Shown: positions 1-5,315 of the stretch, piece after piece
Layout of the letters: each line of letters opens with the position of its first letter
Position numbering within the stretch: the stretch's first letter is position 1
Assembly: GCA_001000035.1 (NCBI GenBank)
Contig: LCGX01000012.1
Location: 11,058 to 16,376 of the forward strand
Direction of reading: 5' to 3'
Length of the DNA: 5,319 nt
Origin: Candidatus Nomurabacteria bacterium GW2011_GWF2_43_8
GTDB lineage: Bacteria; Patescibacteriota; Minisyncoccia; Phycocordibacterales; UBA9973
Position numbers and translations under genes: made by a program
The notes under the pieces: model-generated
What the model was told of the DNA's origin: nothing
Database searches by the model: none
Seen by the model: the letters and a program-made list of their open reading frames with translations, nothing else

Positions 1-1
1 A

Positions 2-289
2 AGTGAAATTCAATTTTACCCCGTAAAACCCAAAGACGGCCTTCTCGGTTTTATTTCATTTGTCCTGGACGGTAAGTTTTGGATGGGATCGGTGGCCGTG
101 TTTACTCGCCTAGAAGGAGGCTATCGCTTAGTTTATCCAACCCGCAAGGTCGGCGGACAGAATATCAATATTTTTCACCCGCTCTGTCGAGAAGTCAGCC
201 TACAGATAGAAGACGCCGTGATTAAAAAAGTAGAACAAATATTTAATGAAGATTATGAATCAACCGAATCAACAGAAAAAATGTGGTAA
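2..289 (+). CDS. spoVG: SpoVG-family protein, 5'-truncated by the window edge
   Basis: The frame is open from base 2, so the true start lies outside the window; the first in-frame ATG at 83 is internal. The translation has the SpoVG pattern: an early strand (IQFYPVKP), a GLLGFISFVLDGKFWMGSVAVF core, then RLVYPTRKVGG, NIFHPLCREV and a C-terminal helix (IEDAVIKKVEQIF). Only a few N-terminal residues seem to be missing. SpoVG proteins are small nucleic-acid-binding regulators, first known from sporulation and septation in Firmicutes, with relatives in phages and plasmids. Here it sits beside DNA-binding proteins, which suggests a regulatory or replication-accessory role in a mobile element rather than sporulation (inference). 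Its last 44 bases overlap the next frame, which implies co-transcription and coupled translation. The last ten or so residues (DYESTESTEKMW) are an acidic, probably disordered tail. Confidence 0.82.
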   Translation, partial: SEIQFYPVKPKDGLLGFISFVLDGKFWMGSVAVFTRLEGGYRLVYPTRKVGGQNINIFHPLCREVSLQIEDAVIKKVEQIFNEDYESTESTEKMW

Positions 290-665
290 GCATACAAATT
301 TCTTTCCAGCCCCACACAGAGTCTTTGATGATGAAGCATTTCGCAACCAGCTTAGCCACGCAGACAGAGATTTTTATATAGCACTTTGCCATTTATCCAA
401 TCGGCACGCCAATGAAGATGGGTGGTTTCGGCACATAGACGGCGAATTCAAAACTCTGAACGGAAAACGTAAAGGATTCTTTTCCTACGGATTCGGCTCC
501 ACAACTTGCAAAAGAGCCAGAAAGAAACTTGTAGCACTTGGCCTGATCGAAATAAAGGAAAATCCAGAAAAGCATGGCAGAACAGGCGGCACTATGTATC
601 GTATCCGCACAGAAATTTGGAATATTCCTATAGACCAAAATGGTCTTAAGAATAGACCACCATAA
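246..665 (+). CDS. Winged-helix DNA-binding protein, replication-initiator/regulator-like
   Basis: A 139-residue protein whose layout resembles phage and plasmid winged-helix replication or regulatory proteins. An FDDEAFRNQLSHADRDFYIALCHLSNRH helix pair is followed by a glycine-rich link (EDGWFRHIDGEF). A recognition-helix segment comes next (SYGFGSTTCKRARKKLVALGLIEI), then a wing ending in TGGTMYRI. Roughly residues 22-120 form the domain and the tail is short. I recognise the fold pattern but no specific family. The start is uncertain: ATG 246 gives MKIMNQP, while ATG 255 gives MNQP, the same four residues that begin the protein at 772. Neither has a Shine-Dalgarno sequence. The gene overlaps the upstream SpoVG-family gene by 44 bp (35 bp from ATG 255). 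Its 3' end holds one of two AGACC-N5-GGTCT dyads, so autoregulation or origin binding is possible (inference). Confidence 0.72.
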   Translation: MKIMNQPNQQKKCGKHTNFFPAPHRVFDDEAFRNQLSHADRDFYIALCHLSNRHANEDGWFRHIDGEFKTLNGKRKGFFSYGFGSTTCKRARKKLVALGLIEIKENPEKHGRTGGTMYRIRTEIWNIPIDQNGLKNRPP

Positions 666-691
666 GCTAAAGCATAAGACCGCAGTGGTCT
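632..691. repeat. Paired AGACC-N5-GGTCT inverted repeats, possible operator or iterons
   Basis: Two 15-bp dyads share identical half-sites: AGACCAAAATGGTCT at 632-646, inside the end of the winged-helix gene, and AGACCGCAGTGGTCT at 677-691, just past its stop. Their centres are 45 bp apart. A lone half-site, AGACCAC, lies between them at 654-660, and its complement GTGGTCT is the right arm of the second dyad (685-691). Repeated dyads next to a winged-helix gene suggest binding sites for that protein or a neighbour, either as an operator or as replication iterons. The spacing and sequence are seen directly; the binding role is inference. A dyad can also fold as a weak RNA hairpin, but no T-tract follows either one, so terminators are unlikely. 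Confidence 0.45.
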
Positions 692-771
692 CCATATTAA
701 CAAAGAGCATTAAGAAATTAATTAAGAAAGCATAAGTAATGCACGCAAGCGTGCCAAAAAATAAATAAAAT
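666..771. other. AT-rich intergenic region with repeats and a palindrome
   Basis: This 106-bp gap separates the winged-helix gene from the next HTH gene. Besides the second AGACC dyad it holds a 10-bp direct repeat, AAAGCATAAG, at 669-678 and 727-736, with a degenerate copy (AGAGCATTAAG) near 704-714. There is a very A/T-rich stretch with a repeated ATTAAGAAA from about 709 to 730. A perfect 14-bp palindrome, GCACGCAAGCGTGC, at 741-754 ends 17 bp before the next ATG. I see no clear -35/-10 pair. Dyads, direct repeats and an AT-rich run beside a replication-like protein resemble a small origin or a control region. This is unproven. Confidence 0.4.
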
Positions 772-1365
772 ATGAATCAACCAGCTATCACAACTTCAAA
801 AATTCCGAAAGAAACCGAACAGCAATACACGGCCTGGCTTTTATATTGCGAATACGGAAGCATTGATAAGCTATTGAAGACATGGGAAGGGGTTGCACTA
901 AAACGCACTGAAACTGCACCAGAATTAGCGGGCTTAATTGAAAGGTTAGGAAATCCTCCCTGTAGAAGATCATTGGCTGATTGGTCTAAAAAATACTGCT
1001 GGGTTGAAAGACGGGAACTTAAACTAAAAGAAGACCTTGAAATTTTATTAGAAAAAACCAGAAAAATAATCCGATATAAAAAACATAGGATTGCCGAGAC
1101 ATTCGAAAGAATTATTAATAAACGGATCAAACAATTAAAAGATGGCGAAATGGTAACCACTCTTGATCTCAAACAAGCCTGGGAGATGCTCCAAGTCGAA
1201 ATCGGCAAACCGACAAGTAGAAGCGAATTAAAAACAGACGAACAAAGGCCATTAACACCAGAAGAAAAAGAACACGGGAAAAAACTTCATGAAGCAGTGA
1301 AATGGTATCTGAAACAAGAACACATGCAACAAAAGAACATTGTAAAAATGAACGAAAAGACGTAA
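772..1365 (+). CDS. Helix-turn-helix protein, phage small-terminase-like
   Basis: A 197-residue basic, largely helical protein. Residues about 17-80 hold a helical segment (QQYTAWLLYCEYGSIDKLLKTW) and then SLADWSKKYCWVERRELKLKE. A W-x5-W-x2-R stretch after an HTH is common in phage small-terminase and DNA-packaging proteins, where the HTH recognises packaging DNA. Residues 80-145 look like long charged helices of the kind used for oligomerisation, and the C-terminal third is highly charged (LTPEEKEHGKKLHEAVKWYLKQEH). No large terminase gene is visible, so packaging is only a suggestion; a plasmid or transposon DNA-binding protein is equally possible. The ATG at 772 follows an A/T-only leader without a Shine-Dalgarno sequence. 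The first residues MNQP match an internal start of the winged-helix gene. A TATAAT box starts 3 bp after its TAA stop. Confidence 0.62.
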   Translation: MNQPAITTSKIPKETEQQYTAWLLYCEYGSIDKLLKTWEGVALKRTETAPELAGLIERLGNPPCRRSLADWSKKYCWVERRELKLKEDLEILLEKTRKIIRYKKHRIAETFERIINKRIKQLKDGEMVTTLDLKQAWEMLQVEIGKPTSRSELKTDEQRPLTPEEKEHGKKLHEAVKWYLKQEHMQQKNIVKMNEKT

Positions 1366-1367
1366 AA

Positions 1368-1373
1368 TATAAT
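1368..1373 (+). promoter_or_regulatory. Perfect -10 box (TATAAT) for the structured RNA
   Basis: TATAAT matches the sigma-70-type -10 consensus exactly and sits immediately after the stop codon of the HTH gene. A start about 6-10 bases downstream would fall at 1379-1383, inside the 5' arm of the RNA's closing helix. The -35 region is poor: TTGTAA at 1340-1345 is 22 bp away, and the sequence at normal spacing is A-rich without a match. The position, directly in front of a folded RNA with its own terminator, supports a real promoter, but the weak -35 leaves doubt. Confidence 0.5.
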
Positions 1374-1374
1374 T

Positions 1375-1520
1375 GCGTCCCATATTATCGACATTGCCAT
1401 GAGGAATGTTGTCTCTTAAGACCCGATTGCGGGCTGAAAGGGGCAGTCGTTCCTCCACAATCGGAGTCCTCGTGGCTTCGATAATGTGGGACGCAGGCAA
1501 CGGCTGTCCCTTTTTGTTTT
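1375..1520 (+). ncRNA. Structured RNA with nested long helices, sRNA or cis-regulatory leader, unrecognised class
   Basis: P1 pairs 1375-1391 (GCGTCCCATATTATCGA) with 1478-1494 (TCGATAATGTGGGACGC) over 17 pairs, one of them a U-G wobble (1383/1486). P2 pairs 1396-1405 (GCCATGAGGA) with 1467-1476 (TCCTCGTGGC), again with one U-G wobble (1400/1472). P3 pairs 1423-1429 (CCGATTG) with 1458-1464 (CAATCGG), extendable by GAC/GTC across a bulged A. Both wobbles become A-C mismatches on the other strand, so the + strand is the likely RNA. Small alternative hairpins exist at 1411-1422 and 1422-1433. A TATAAT box precedes it and an intrinsic terminator ends it. No known RNA family was recognised. It could be a standalone sRNA of about 140 nt, a 6S-like rod, or a leader controlling the mltG operon 80 bases downstream. 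No convincing coding region lies here on either strand. Confidence 0.6.
1488..1520 (+). terminator. Intrinsic terminator overlapping the RNA's closing helix
   Basis: GGGA (1488-1491) pairs with TCCC (1507-1510) and CAG (1494-1496) with CTG (1504-1506) around a GCAACGG loop. The hairpin is followed directly by TTTTTGTTTT at 1511-1520. An alternative register gives a 5-bp GGGAC/GTCCC stem. The left arm uses bases 1488-1494, which are also the 3' arm of helix P1, so P1 and the terminator cannot fully form together. That is the usual layout of an antiterminator/terminator switch, though it could also simply be the end of an sRNA. Confidence 0.7.
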
Positions 1521-1531
1521 GCACTCTTAGC

Positions 1532-1558
1532 TTGACTTACTTGGATGTTCCGAATAAT
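1532..1558 (+). promoter_or_regulatory. Candidate promoter for the mltG-orf-recombinase operon
   Basis: TTGACT at 1532-1537 matches the -35 consensus at five of six bases, and AATAAT at 1553-1558 matches the -10 at five of six. The spacer is 15 bp, shorter than the preferred 17. Transcription would start near 1565, leaving a leader of about 33 bases before the ATG at 1598. It lies just downstream of the intrinsic terminator, where an independent promoter would be needed if termination is efficient. Confidence 0.33.
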
Positions 1559-1597
1559 GTTGCCTTACAGAAAACAATTAACAAAAGTTGACACAAT

Positions 1598-2596
1598 ATG
1601 ACAAAGCCAATTAGCACAAAAATAATCATTATAACTATAAGCGGAATTATTCTGCTGACCTTGACGGTAGCGGGTATTTTTACTTACTACTCCTTATTCG
1701 GCGCGCCACAATCAAAAGCCGAACCAGAAAGATTTATTATTTCGCTGGATGCAAAAAACCAGGACGTAGTCCAAAAACTTCACGAGCAAGGATTCATAAA
1801 AAGTGAATGGGGTTTCAAATACGCACTCCAAGAAAACGAAAGGAATTATCTGCTCCAGCCAGGAGGATACAAAATCTCAAAGAGTATGACGGCATGGCAA
1901 GTTGTCGAAGCTCTCAAAGAGCCATACATGAAATGGGTCGTGATTCCTGAGGGTCTTCGTAAAGAACAGATTGCAGAACTTATCGGAGACGCACTTGGCT
2001 GGGATCAGGAAGCGAAAACAAATTGGGTCGGTAATTATTCCGCAATGAACTACGACGAGATCGGAGGAGTCTACTTCCCTGACACTTATCTTCTCCCTAA
2101 GGATGAAACAGGGCTTCAGATCGCAGATAGACTAAGAGTAAAATTCAACGAGAAATTCCAACCTTACGCTGATAAATTTGTAAAAGAAAACATCAAATGG
2201 ACAACGGCACTAAAGGTTGCCTCGCTCGTCCAAAGAGAAGCAGCCAACAAAGCTGATATGCCTTTGATAGCAGGAATTATCTGGAACAGGCTTCTTAATG
2301 ATCCGCCAATGAAATTGGAAATTGATGCCACTGTTCAGTATGCGCTGGGAGAATCGGGTAACTGGTGGCCAAAGATAAAGCCAGCAGATTATAAAACTGA
2401 ATCACCATATAACACTTATCTTAATAAAGGACTTCCTCCTCACCCGATTTGCAATCCAGGGCTTGATGCAATCAATGCTGTGTTAAATCCAGCCGAAACA
2501 GATTGCCTATATTATTTACACGATTCAAATAGACAAACACACTGCGCTAAAACTTACGAAGAACATAAATTAAATATTGAAAAATATCTTAAATAA
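1598..2596 (+). CDS. mltG: MltG/YceG-family endolytic murein transglycosylase
   Basis: A 332-residue protein, close to the usual length of about 340. MltG enzymes are membrane-anchored lytic transglycosylases that cut nascent glycan strands inside the chain, releasing 1,6-anhydro ends, and act at the outer face of the membrane. Residues about 8-31 are a hydrophobic anchor. A LysM-like N-terminal region follows (QDVVQKLHEQGFIKSEWGF, then LLQPGGYKI, 85-93). Catalytic-domain motifs are PEGL (117-120), GVYFPDTYLLP (157-167), VASLVQREA (207-215), WNRL, DATVQYALG (243-251), SPYNTY (269-274) and GLPPHPICNPG (278-288). Glu214 aligns with the catalytic Glu218 of E. coli MltG; the preceding Glu of the usual EKE is Gln here. 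The C-terminal HCAKTYEEH segment is typical. It is the first gene of a three-gene run and has no clear Shine-Dalgarno sequence. Finding it beside a recombinase is unusual and suggests envelope remodelling for the element (inference). Confidence 0.93.
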   Translation: MTKPISTKIIIITISGIILLTLTVAGIFTYYSLFGAPQSKAEPERFIISLDAKNQDVVQKLHEQGFIKSEWGFKYALQENERNYLLQPGGYKISKSMTAWQVVEALKEPYMKWVVIPEGLRKEQIAELIGDALGWDQEAKTNWVGNYSAMNYDEIGGVYFPDTYLLPKDETGLQIADRLRVKFNEKFQPYADKFVKENIKWTTALKVASLVQREAANKADMPLIAGIIWNRLLNDPPMKLEIDATVQYALGESGNWWPKIKPADYKTESPYNTYLNKGLPPHPICNPGLDAINAVLNPAETDCLYYLHDSNRQTHCAKTYEEHKLNIEKYLK

Positions 2597-2613
2597 TTAA
2601 ATTCAATAAATTT

Positions 2614-3648
2614 ATGAACAAGAAAATTTTAATAATCGCATTAGTAGCAGTTTTTGTGATAGGAGCTGGAGTAGTTATCACTTTTGGGCAGATAAACAAA
2701 AAAACGGGCAGCCAGAAAGAAATTCAGGGTGAGACGCAGAAAGATACCATAAAAGGCCAAATACAGGCCGTAGACGCAGATTTCAGGCAAAAAATGGGGG
2801 TGATAACAGACAGGCAGAAACAAGAAGGATGTATGGAGCTAAGGGATGTCGAGATGATCGAAACAGCAACGGGTAAAAAAATAACAGAAAAGCAATGGCA
2901 TGTGGTTTCAACGGAAGGAATCTGTGGAGATTTATTTAATCAAAAAGAGGAATTGGCAAAAGAGCGATCCTTCCAAACAAGCCAACTACAAACACAACTT
3001 GATTTATTAACTGCTCGGTCAGAATCTGAAAGAGAAAAAGCAATGGAAGCGATCATAGCTTTCATGGCAAAACCAGATTTGCAATTGCAATATATAGGCA
3101 CTCGCCATCCATCGAACTTCAATGTGGGAGTGGTTACAAATCAAACCGATAACGGCTACACAATGGAAGATGTTGATGGCTGGGAGAGAAAAGTTGAAGT
3201 CTATCAGCAAAAAGAATACATCGAAAATACTTGCGAGGTTTACGAATACGAAGTTGACGTAAGGAATAACGATATCGTGCAAGTCGGCATTCGCTATCCG
3301 CAGGAAGGAATAATCGCAAATCCCAAAAAGCAAAATGAATGCCAAGATATCCGTTCTCTGGAAACTCCGATCCTTTTAATGGCAGACATCAAAGATGTGG
3401 CAATGGGCTATGCCCAAAGAGGGGTCAAAAACTTCGACGTAATAAAAGATAAATTTGTCTACGAGGGCAGTGCGGAAAATCCGAAAACAATCTCAGCACA
3501 CAACGCTTGGATTTATGAAAATAAAGATTACAAACTGCCAGAAGGATTATTTGCTGAAGCTCCGTCAAAAGTTCCAACAATCTGGTCACGAATCAGTTCT
3601 GGCGGATATCTGATAATGTATCTCAATACAACAGGGTTATTTAATTAA
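2614..3648 (+). CDS. Membrane-anchored extracytoplasmic protein of unknown function
   Basis: I do not recognise this 344-residue protein. Residues about 4-25 are a single hydrophobic segment after a short KK start, with no lipobox cysteine, so it is probably a signal-anchor with the rest outside the membrane. Four cysteines at 73, 104, 207 and 243 could form two disulfides. A charged Glu/Gln/Lys-rich stretch, about 107-148, looks like a helix or coiled coil. Two later segments look like a repeated beta-rich module: VYEYEVDVRNNDIVQVGIRY (209-228) and IWSRISSGGYLIMYLNTTGL (323-342). Both suggest a PepSY-like fold, but this is tentative. The gene lies 17 bp after mltG and 4 bp before the recombinase, so the three are probably co-transcribed. 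Its anchor and location match MltG, so it may be a partner or regulator of it at the cell wall (inference). No catalytic motif was seen. Confidence 0.8.
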   Translation: MNKKILIIALVAVFVIGAGVVITFGQINKKTGSQKEIQGETQKDTIKGQIQAVDADFRQKMGVITDRQKQEGCMELRDVEMIETATGKKITEKQWHVVSTEGICGDLFNQKEELAKERSFQTSQLQTQLDLLTARSESEREKAMEAIIAFMAKPDLQLQYIGTRHPSNFNVGVVTNQTDNGYTMEDVDGWERKVEVYQQKEYIENTCEVYEYEVDVRNNDIVQVGIRYPQEGIIANPKKQNECQDIRSLETPILLMADIKDVAMGYAQRGVKNFDVIKDKFVYEGSAENPKTISAHNAWIYENKDYKLPEGLFAEAPSKVPTIWSRISSGGYLIMYLNTTGLFN

Positions 3649-3652
3649 TTTT

Positions 3653-5260
3653 ATGGAACAAGGAACTGGCACAATTAAATACTTATTATATGCCAGAAAG
3701 TCATCCGAACAGGAAGATCGGCAAGTGCTTTCTATTGAATCGCAGAAAAGCGAAGTAGAGACACTTGCCAAAAAAGAAGGGCTTGAAATCGTCGATCGGT
3801 TTGAAGAATCATATTCAGCAAAAGACCCAGGCCGAAAAATCTTCAATCAAGTGATAAAACAAATTGAAAAAGGTGAAGCTAATGCTATTCTTACTTGGCA
3901 TCCGAATCGACTCTCAAGAAACCCCATAGACACAGGATATTTAGTCTATATGATGGATCAGAACAAGCTTCTCGAAATACGGACACCAGGACAAACATTC
4001 AAGAATACACCAAACGATAAGTTTCTTCTTAACCTACTTTGTAGCCAGGCCAAACTTGAAAACGATAACAAGGGTATTGATGTAAAACGCGGCTTAAGAC
4101 GCAAAGTGGAAATGGGCTGGCATCCTGGCCCAGCTCCGATCGGATACTTGAACACACCAGATAAAGAAAAAGGATTTAAGACTATCCGCAAAGACCCGAA
4201 GATGTTTCCAGTTATTCGGAGAATGTTTGATATGGTTTTAAGTGGGAGCTATACAGCACCACGAGTCCATGAAATAGCAGTTACTCAATGGGGTTTAAAG
4301 AAGTTAGCCAGAAGTGGATTTTACCGCACACTTTATAATTCGTTTTATTACGGCTGGTTTGAATGGCCTAGAGGCAGTGGCAATTGGCATAAAGGCAAAC
4401 ACGAACCGATGATCACGCGCGAAGAATTCGATCGCGTCCAACAGCTACTCCATCCTGGCCAAAAACCAAAACCAGAAAAGCATACTTTCGCTTATACAGG
4501 AATGATCCGTTGCGGAGAATGTGGGTGCATGATTACGGCTGAAAATAAGGTGAAAAGAAACAAGCAGGGTGGCGAACATCACTACACCTACTATCGCTGT
4601 ACAAAACGCAAAGGGCCGTGTAGCCAAAAATACATTGAGGTAAGGGAACTTGAAAAGCAAATTGCAAAAACGTTATCTGATATAAAAGTGCCACCAGAAT
4701 TCCATGGTTGGGCTATGCTCTGGCTTAAAACTGAAAACACAAAAGAATCAACCGATAGAAATACAATCCTTTCTAATCTTCAGAAAAATTATGAGACTTG
4801 TGTCAGAAAACTAGACACCCTAATTGATATGCGGGCATCGGGAGAAATAACCGAGGACGAATTTAACAAAAAGAAATCGACTGTAGGCCAAGAGAAAGCC
4901 AGGCTTCAAGAACTTTTAAACGATACAGATACTCGCATAGACAGCTGGCTAGAGGTTGCTCATAGGGTGATCAAATTTGCCGAGGACGCAAAAGAATCCT
5001 TTATCGAACGAGGCGAACACGCAAGAAAAATTGTTCTGGCCGCTCTAGGTTCGAACCTGCTCTTAAAAGACGGAATACTCGAAATTAAGGTACAAAATGC
5101 GCTTGTACCAATGCAACTCGTCTCATCTGGGGCAAAAACAAAAACTGGTACGTTCGAACCAGTCAAAATAGGCTCTAATAAAGAGAAAAGCGGAGCTTTT
5201 GGCTCCGCAAATCCCACATGGCTCCGGTGCCAGGACTCGAACCTGGAACCATCTCCTTAA
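3653..5260 (+). CDS. Large serine recombinase (site-specific integrase)
   Basis: A 535-residue large serine recombinase that would cut and rejoin DNA through a covalent serine link to integrate or excise the element. The N-terminal resolvase domain (about 8-145) has YARKSS with catalytic Ser17, RQVLSIESQ (23-31), GR at 60-61 and the WHPNRLSRNP arginine motif with Arg86 and Arg89. A recombinase domain follows at about 155-265 (GWHPGPAPIGYLN onward). A zinc ribbon uses Cys287-x2-Cys290 and Cys316-x6-Cys323. A long charged helical region, about 375-450, is the coiled coil typical of these integrases. The last 13 residues (WLRCQDSNLEPSP) are read from the antisense strand of the tRNA-Asn gene, and the TAA stop overlaps the complement of the anticodon. 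The ATG at 3653 is 4 bp after the previous stop, with no Shine-Dalgarno sequence. The integrase flanks the tRNA, as in tRNA-targeted elements. Confidence 0.95.
   Translation: MEQGTGTIKYLLYARKSSEQEDRQVLSIESQKSEVETLAKKEGLEIVDRFEESYSAKDPGRKIFNQVIKQIEKGEANAILTWHPNRLSRNPIDTGYLVYMMDQNKLLEIRTPGQTFKNTPNDKFLLNLLCSQAKLENDNKGIDVKRGLRRKVEMGWHPGPAPIGYLNTPDKEKGFKTIRKDPKMFPVIRRMFDMVLSGSYTAPRVHEIAVTQWGLKKLARSGFYRTLYNSFYYGWFEWPRGSGNWHKGKHEPMITREEFDRVQQLLHPGQKPKPEKHTFAYTGMIRCGECGCMITAENKVKRNKQGGEHHYTYYRCTKRKGPCSQKYIEVRELEKQIAKTLSDIKVPPEFHGWAMLWLKTENTKESTDRNTILSNLQKNYETCVRKLDTLIDMRASGEITEDEFNKKKSTVGQEKARLQELLNDTDTRIDSWLEVAHRVIKFAEDAKESFIERGEHARKIVLAALGSNLLLKDGILEIKVQNALVPMQLVSSGAKTKTGTFEPVKIGSNKEKSGAFGSANPTWLRCQDSNLEPSP
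5180..5208 (-). terminator. Intrinsic terminator of tRNA-Asn, inside the recombinase gene
   Basis: GCGGAGC (5190-5196) and GCTCCGC (5202-5208) form a 7-bp perfect stem with a 5-base loop. Read on the minus strand the stem is followed by TTTTCTCTT, a suitable U-rich tract; on the + strand it is followed by AAATCCC, so it terminates minus-strand transcription. It starts 10 bases beyond the tRNA 3' end. Its minus-strand left arm and loop contain CGGAGCCA, identical to the tRNA 3' end. The same bases encode recombinase residues near 513-519. Confidence 0.75.
5200..5226. repeat. 8-bp direct repeat of the tRNA 3' end
   Basis: TGGCTCCG occurs at 5200-5207, in the terminator hairpin, and at 5219-5226, the complement of the tRNA 3' end including discriminator G and CCA. 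The copies start 19 bp apart. It may be chance, a short remnant of recombination at the tRNA end, or a terminator arm derived from tRNA sequence. Eight bases is too short to call an attachment site alone. Confidence 0.4.
5219..5260. other. Probable attachment-site region in the 3' half of tRNA-Asn
   Basis: The integrase gene abuts and enters the 3' half of the tRNA, the arrangement seen when an element integrates there and restores the tRNA 3' end. The exact crossover cannot be placed because the other element end is outside the window; no second copy of the tRNA 3' half was found inside it. The host side is probably to the right of the crossover and the element to the left (inference). Confidence 0.35.
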
Positions 5261-5293
5261 CAGGGAGCCGCTCTACCATTGAGCTACACCGGA
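5219..5293 (-). tRNA. tRNA-Asn (anticodon GTT)
   Basis: A 75-nt cloverleaf on the minus strand with encoded CCA. The acceptor stem is TCCGGTG/CACCGGA (5287-5293 with 5223-5229), the discriminator is G as expected for tRNA-Asn, and CCA lies at 5219-5221. The D-arm is GCTC-AATGGTA-GAGC. The anticodon loop is CTGTTAA, with GTT at 5259-5261. The T-arm is CCAGG-TTCGAGT-CCTGG. The anticodon stem has four good pairs and a G27/A43 mismatch at its outer end. It decodes AAC and AAU. The recombinase gene converges on it and overlaps its 3' 42 bases, so the tRNA is the probable integration target. Confidence 0.97.
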
Positions 5294-5309
5294 ATACTTG
5301 TATGCGCCT

Positions 5310-5315
5310 ATTTTA
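5310..5315 (-). promoter_or_regulatory. Candidate -10 box of the tRNA-Asn promoter
   Basis: Read on the minus strand, TAAAAT (5 of 6 to consensus) lies 16 bases before the tRNA 5' end. This would give a short leader of about 10 bases to be removed by RNase P. The -35 region is beyond the window edge, so it cannot be checked, and the tRNA could also be part of a longer transcript. Confidence 0.35.

Noticed and set aside
1375..1494. 17-bp inverted repeats bounding 120 bp, like a MITE
   Set aside because: There is no flanking target-site duplication, further nested helices lie inside, the mismatch positions are RNA wobbles on one strand, and a promoter and terminator flank it. An RNA fits better.
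1252..1524. Minus-strand open frame of 90 codons, and + strand frames at 1302-1484 and 1406-1591
   Set aside because: They cross the end of the HTH gene and the structured RNA, resemble no protein family, and are explained by the G/C-richer helices keeping frames open by chance.
1588..1593. TTGACA directly before the mltG start codon
   Set aside because: It matches a -35 box, but no -10 lies at proper spacing downstream and the start codon is only 4 bases away.
5047..5160. TTCGAACC motifs at 5050-5057 (in the palindrome AGGTTCGAACCT) and 5153-5160, resembling tRNA T-loops
   Set aside because: They encode in-frame recombinase residues (LGSNL and FEP), and no acceptor or anticodon arms surround them, so they are not tRNA remnants or attachment sites on present evidence.
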